Assembly (NCBI GenBank): GCA_910579685.1
Contig: CAJTVN010000041.1
Span: 1-32,388, forward strand
Source of the DNA: an uncultured Lachnospiraceae bacterium
Lineage (GTDB): Bacteria > Bacillota > Clostridia > Lachnospirales > Lachnospiraceae
DNA length: 32,388 nt
Direction: 5' to 3'
Shown here: positions 29,186 to 32,388 of the stretch, piece by piece
How positions within the stretch are numbered: the stretch's first letter is position 1
Layout of the letters: each line of letters starts with the position of its first letter
Position numbers and translations under genes: made by a program
The notes under the pieces: generated by a model
What the model was told of the DNA's origin: nothing
Seen by the model: the letters and a program-made list of their open reading frames with translations, nothing else
The model's database searches: none

Positions 29186-30509
29186 TTTCATTAATTAACA
29201 AAGGTACTGCAATTCCAGACAGAAGATAGATCCATTTACTTGCTTCCGTTCCTCCTGCCAGATAAACATAATTAATATCATGAAAAAACAGCTCTCTGTC
29301 AAATTCGGCACATAAAGGTGTCAGGCTGCTACACAAATAGAAAATCCCTTTGATCAACATAAATACCGCTACATGGTGCATCATAATGGAATAGGTATTG
29401 CGCCCAACTGTAACCAGTTTTCCTGAACCGACAGGCATTTCACTTATAAGTTTGGCTATCCGCAACCAGAATGCGATTCCCGTGACCACCGTAAGATAAG
29501 GAATCGCAAACCCGTTTGCAAAACTTGTAACCCATACAACACCAAATGCCAGCCCTGCATTAAAAATAGAAATCAATATCTGTACTCCTATGACGATCAG
29601 AAAATAAATCCCATCCGGCAGCGTATCATATGTCTCTATCTTCTCTTTATAAATCTTTCCCATCTGAAATCCCGGAAACATGAGCAAAAGCCTTCCCGGA
29701 AACTTATAAATCCCCCATACATGGCCACCTATTGCCAATTGGATTGTCACCATGCCCACAACCAGAGAAACAATGAAGATCAGCCATTCATATTTCAAAC
29801 GTAGAACCCCTAAAATTTTACGCATCAGCACATTGATTATCTCAACCAAAAACAATGTCGGGACAAACCACGCTGAAAAATTGTATAAAAACTGATGCCC
29901 GTCTATAAAAGGCGAAAGAAAAAGCGTCCGGAACGGCAGGACTTCCCCAAGTGAAAATCCGATCCCATGAAGCACTTGCGCTAAAACCCCATAAAAAAGA
30001 TTCCATAAAAAATAAGGAAGCAGCAACACCCTGCATTTCTTCCATATGCAGTCTCCGATATTCATATCCCAAGTGTCCTGCCACGACAAAAATAATGCCC
30101 AGCGCAGATAAAATCCACACAGAATCTGAAGGAACCACATATGTACATGCCCAAAGATAAAACGCTCTAATGCCGCTCTCCAGACTTCCATAGAGAAATC
30201 TCCCTTAAGCGTATCGACCGCAATCCTCTGAAAGGCATAAAAAGCTGACCAGACATAAAAAAGCATTACCAGTTTCAGAATCCTTTTTCCTGCCATGGGG
30301 TTTTCCCTGCGGGGTGAAACAAGGAAAAGACCGCTGAGCATAAAGAAAACCGGTACTGCAAAACGGGTCATGCTGTTATAAATTGTCATAACCAGAAATT
30401 CCTTTCCATGTAGATCCACCACACTCCAGTAGCTTGCAGATACATGTAACAGGACTATGGAAAAGCTTGCGATGATTCTCAAAATATCATATTTTACAAT
30501 TCTTGTCAT
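29178..30509 (-). CDS. Membrane acyltransferase (acyltransferase-3 type), apparently chimeric
   Basis: A 443-residue polytopic protein of the acyltransferase-3 superfamily, which moves acyl groups onto surface sugars or similar acceptors. The first 140 residues fit a WecH/OafA-like protein: YDILRIIASFSIVLLHVSAS with the usual His, then FAVPVFFMLSGLFL, and HMWFLQILCGFYL. From about residue 155 the sequence fits the second part of a different acyltransferase (CIWKKCRVLLLPYFLWNLFY onward). Between them another reading frame contains a typical acyltransferase beginning (WILSALGIIFVVAGHLGY, 30058-30114). I infer a fusion of two genes by deletion. The ATG at 30509 has GGAGG five bases upstream; an ATG 11 codons earlier has none. 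Activity is doubtful. Confidence 0.7.
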   Translation of the reverse strand: MTRIVKYDILRIIASFSIVLLHVSASYWSVVDLHGKEFLVMTIYNSMTRFAVPVFFMLSGLFLVSPRRENPMAGKRILKLVMLFYVWSAFYAFQRIAVDTLKGDFSMEVWRAALERFIFGHVHMWFLQILCGFYLRWALFLSWQDTWDMNIGDCIWKKCRVLLLPYFLWNLFYGVLAQVLHGIGFSLGEVLPFRTLFLSPFIDGHQFLYNFSAWFVPTLFLVEIINVLMRKILGVLRLKYEWLIFIVSLVVGMVTIQLAIGGHVWGIYKFPGRLLLMFPGFQMGKIYKEKIETYDTLPDGIYFLIVIGVQILISIFNAGLAFGVVWVTSFANGFAIPYLTVVTGIAFWLRIAKLISEMPVGSGKLVTVGRNTYSIMMHHVAVFMLIKGIFYLCSSLTPLCAEFDRELFFHDINYVYLAGGTEASKWIYLLSGIAVPLLINEML

Positions 30510-30553
30510 TCTATCCTCCAATTGATAATCGTTTGTATTCATTTTTTATTACA

Positions 30554-30883
30554 TCATTCCGTTTCATTCTCATTCCTCCGTTTATGCAGCACACCCTCTA
30601 TAAATTTTGCCGTATACCCTCCGTCTCTTGCTATCTTGGCACGTTCACGCCTGTCTGTTGTCTGCTTCGCCAAGTCTGCGATAAATTCAGGACGATACAG
30701 CCTCATAGGACAGTCAATCTTATCGCCACGAAAATATTTGAATAACTTTAACATGGCATCACGTCCAATAAGTTCATATAATTCCAGATAGCTGTCGTTC
30801 AAAGCCTCGGATTCATTCCCATCAACGTTGAAAGCTTCATAGATTGCCACTTCATTTACATCATCCAGATCAATATCGATCAC
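30554..30883 (-). CDS. Mor-like transcription regulator
   Basis: A 109-residue soluble protein. The second half follows the pattern of Mor-family and similar regulators: YLELYELIGRDAMLKLFKYF, RGDKIDCPMRLYRPEFI, then a predicted helix-turn-helix (ERAKIARDGGYTAKFIEGVL) and a basic tail. The first 35 residues are very acidic. I chose the GTG at 30883, with GGAGG eight bases before it, over a longer form lacking this signal. It precedes the acyltransferase on the same strand. It is probably a regulator carried by the decayed mobile element; its target is unknown. Confidence 0.6.
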   Translation of the reverse strand: MIDIDLDDVNEVAIYEAFNVDGNESEALNDSYLELYELIGRDAMLKLFKYFRGDKIDCPMRLYRPEFIADLAKQTTDRRERAKIARDGGYTAKFIEGVLHKRRNENETE

Positions 30884-31258
30884 AATAAACACCTCCGCTT
30901 CTAAGCTTAATATAATCAGTTTAACAATTCTGGCTTTCTTAAATCCAGTCATATAAAGGTGCTTTTAAAGGCACTTTGTATTCCCCTTTAAATGTTCCTT
31001 CATATTCTCCTTTTTAGCATCACGAAATACATAACCATTCCTCTTAATAAGACTATATCCTGCATATCTGTTGTATCTACTTGCACATATACAACTTTTA
31101 ACCGGAAATATTTTTTAAATTTACCGATTCTACAGCACCTTGCCTGCACCTGACAGCAGATATACAACAAGGCACCCCGATTGGAGTGCCTGTACATACC
31201 CTGTAAAATATTCCTTTATCCGTTATTTTTAGTCTCATCCTATAGGTCAAGTACCCCC
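30884..31258. other. Gene-poor stretch in the mobile remnant
   Basis: I see no complete gene. On the minus strand a 49-codon open stretch ending near 30985 (with RYAGYSLIKRNGYVFRDAKK) reads like the tail of a protein but has no start. GGCACTCC/GGGGTGCC (about 31173-31192) is a short inverted repeat. The rest is AT-rich and probably decayed. Confidence 0.4.
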
Positions 31259-31440
31259 TTAAGTTCTTCTGGAATTCTCCCACACGCTTCTGGTAATCCT
31301 GCTTCTTCCATCATAGGCTTTTAAGGTTTTTTTCACATAAGCAGTAAGGGAAGATGAACCGCCTGCTTTCTCTGATTGTTTCAGGTATAATTTTTTATCT
31401 GCTTCATCTTCCATATTGAAACGAATAAATATGGTTTTCC
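31259..31440 (-). pseudogene. ParR-like ribbon-helix-helix remnant
   Basis: In the frame after the ParM-like tail, about 60 codons read TIFIRFNMEDEADKKLYLKQ, then SEKAGGSSSLTAYVKKTLKA, ending in a basic stretch and TAA at 31259. The pattern IRFN(M/L)E, then SSLTAYVKK, is that of small ParR-type partition proteins encoded behind parM. The proper start is missing and the DNA runs straight into the ParM-like frame, so it is a fused remnant. Confidence 0.5.
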
Positions 31441-31720
31441 TGCATGGTCACGGGTCATCAGCGCACCACCACCTACATAGATGATATTGATGTAATCAAG
31501 GCTACAGCCACGTTCAGAAAGTTCCAATTCCAGAGAATGTATCTTTTCACGCAGCATTCCACGGATCAACTCCATATAAACTGATGGAAGATTGACTTGC
31601 CTTCAATCGGAAGCCCAACTGCCAGAACAACCTTCGACTTATGTAATCCTGCTTTACGAAGCTCCATGGCAATACCAGTCATTGTGCGGAGCCTTGCAGA
31701 ATCATCCGATATTTTATCTA
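31381..31720 (-). pseudogene. ParM/StbA-like partition ATPase remnants
   Basis: Two fragments of an actin-like plasmid-segregation protein. The upstream part (about 31720-31566) reads DDSARLRTMTGIAMELRKAG then KVVLAVGLP, the end of the phosphate-binding half. The downstream part (31575-31381) reads ELIRGMLREKIHSLELELSE followed by IIYVGGGALM, the adenosine-binding motif. The frames differ and most of the middle and all of the beginning are absent. Together with the ParR-like piece behind it, this is a dead partition module, pointing to a plasmid or conjugative element as origin. The assignment rests on motifs only. Confidence 0.55.
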
Positions 31721-31762
31721 AAGAAAGCGGCGGCTTTGAATTTGATATTTCAAAACCGCCGC
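31718..31762 (-). terminator. Hairpin terminator upstream of the partition remnant
   Basis: On the minus strand GCGGCGG-T-TTTGAA and TTCAAA-G-CCGCCGC pair over 14 bp including one U-G wobble, followed by TTTCTTTAG. It lies after the end of the partial gene at 31860 and probably terminates it. Arms are at 31727-31733 and 31756-31762 plus their inner extensions. Confidence 0.6.
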
Positions 31763-31859
31763 AAGGCTGCTTGTTCTTTTGTTTGTGCGCATAGATACCA
31801 GCCGCCGAAACAACGTTTTTTTATTATGCCGCCGCCCTGGCAGAGGTGCTGAATTATTA

Positions 31860-32388
31860 TCAGGATGCGTCTGCTGACGCAATTGAAACGCTACCCCTTA
31901 CATTTCCCAAAGCGCCGTCCGGAGCCTGGAGATACAGCTTATAGGTTCCGGGCTGTGTTGTCGGAGGCCCGACGATAAAATCCGCAATACATTCCAGCGA
32001 TCCGCCCGGCTGCCGCAGGTTATCCACAGACCAATAGGCCACATCTTCCTGCCCGTCCTTAGCGAAAAAAACCTTTATTTGGTTTCCTGTTTTCACTGAA
32101 ATGCCGTACAGGATTTCGTCCCCCTCGGACAATGTATATTCCCCCAGAAAGATCGTTTCTCCTGCCGCTACGGTCTTGAAGTCAACAGGGATCAGTTCCA
32201 CATCAGTTGTATCATCCGGGTCATCCATATCCCCCAACAGCTCAGCCACTTCCGCCTCGGTCATATAGGCGGCGCCTGTGATATTGCCGTTCGCATCCCG
32301 GATGATTTTAATATTGACGGTTCCCTTCGGGTTCATATTAAGAGTATAGAAGGAGCCTTCCTTCCGGATGTCCAGAAAGATATTGATC
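31860..32388 (-). CDS. Unknown protein, 5' end outside the window
   Basis: The frame is open to the window edge: 17 codons stand before the first ATG (32336) and continue the same protein style, so the start lies beyond 32388. The visible 175 residues are acidic and predicted mostly beta: FLDIRKEGSFYTLNMNPKGT, then IKIIRDANGNITG, an acidic helix (EAEVAELLGDMDD), a beta-rich part, and an end with TYKLYLQAPDGALGN. No membrane segment is visible in this part. It resembles an extracytoplasmic domain or phage-structure-like beta protein, but I do not recognise the family. Confidence 0.65.
   Translation of the reverse strand, partial: INIFLDIRKEGSFYTLNMNPKGTVNIKIIRDANGNITGAAYMTEAEVAELLGDMDDPDDTTDVELIPVDFKTVAAGETIFLGEYTLSEGDEILYGISVKTGNQIKVFFAKDGQEDVAYWSVDNLRQPGGSLECIADFIVGPPTTQPGTYKLYLQAPDGALGNVRGSVSIASADAS

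Noticed and set aside
31000..31283. Two short minus-strand frames in the mobile remnant
   Set aside because: They overlap each other in different frames, have Cys/Val/Tyr-rich sequence and lack ribosome binding sites; they probably arise from decayed DNA.

Overview
The window looks like the chromosome of a spore-forming member of the Clostridia, most like a Lachnospiraceae species. The grounds are the sporulation genes spoIIGA, sigE and sigG, a clostridial-type dcw (division and cell wall) cluster, strong AGGAGG-type ribosome binding sites, frequent TTG/GTG starts, and protein styles familiar from that family. This assignment is inference from gene content; no database search was made.

Layout. 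(1) Bases 1-2810 are an AT-richer accessory stretch: a frameshifted GNAT acetyltransferase, an intact metallophosphoesterase, a stub of a SAM methyltransferase and an intact GNAT acetyltransferase. (2) Bases 2847-5590, minus strand, hold two co-oriented hypothetical proteins, a small two-helix membrane protein, nrdR, and a YlmC/YmxH PRC-barrel gene. (3) Bases 5741-9983 are a sporulation block: sigG (plus strand), an ABC-class P-loop ATPase of the PF09818 type, and the spoIIGA-sigE pair (minus). (4) Bases 10222-26652, all minus strand, are the dcw cluster, read as mraZ, rsmH, ftsL, two tandem transpeptidases, mraY, murD, ftsW, murA, ftsQ/divIB, ftsZ. It continues with a zinc-ribbon/leucine-rich-repeat membrane protein and an M18 aminopeptidase, and ends at a strong terminator. 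(5) ychF (27008-28105) is the last core gene. (6) Bases 28130-32388 are a decayed mobile element: a tyrosine recombinase with an internal deletion, a frameshifted excisionase, a chimeric acyltransferase, a Mor-like regulator, ParM/ParR-like partition remnants and a gene cut by the window edge.

How the genes work together. MraZ probably regulates its own cluster through five 10-bp repeats that begin at the predicted transcription start. RsmH modifies 16S rRNA. MraY, MurD and MurA make peptidoglycan precursor. FtsW and the two class B penicillin-binding proteins polymerise and crosslink septal wall with FtsL and FtsQ, and FtsZ supplies the ring. SpoIIGA then activates pro-sigma-E after asymmetric division, and sigma-G acts later in the forespore. 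A spoIIG-like promoter with an unusually long spacer and a Spo0A-box-like element lies in front of spoIIGA.

Points most worth a second look are the MraZ operator, a transpeptidase whose KTG motif reads KTA and whose ribosome binding site can be folded into a hairpin, the zinc-ribbon/LRR protein behind ftsZ, the inverted position of sigG, and the fused acyltransferase. I see no tRNA or rRNA gene, CRISPR array or complete insertion sequence.
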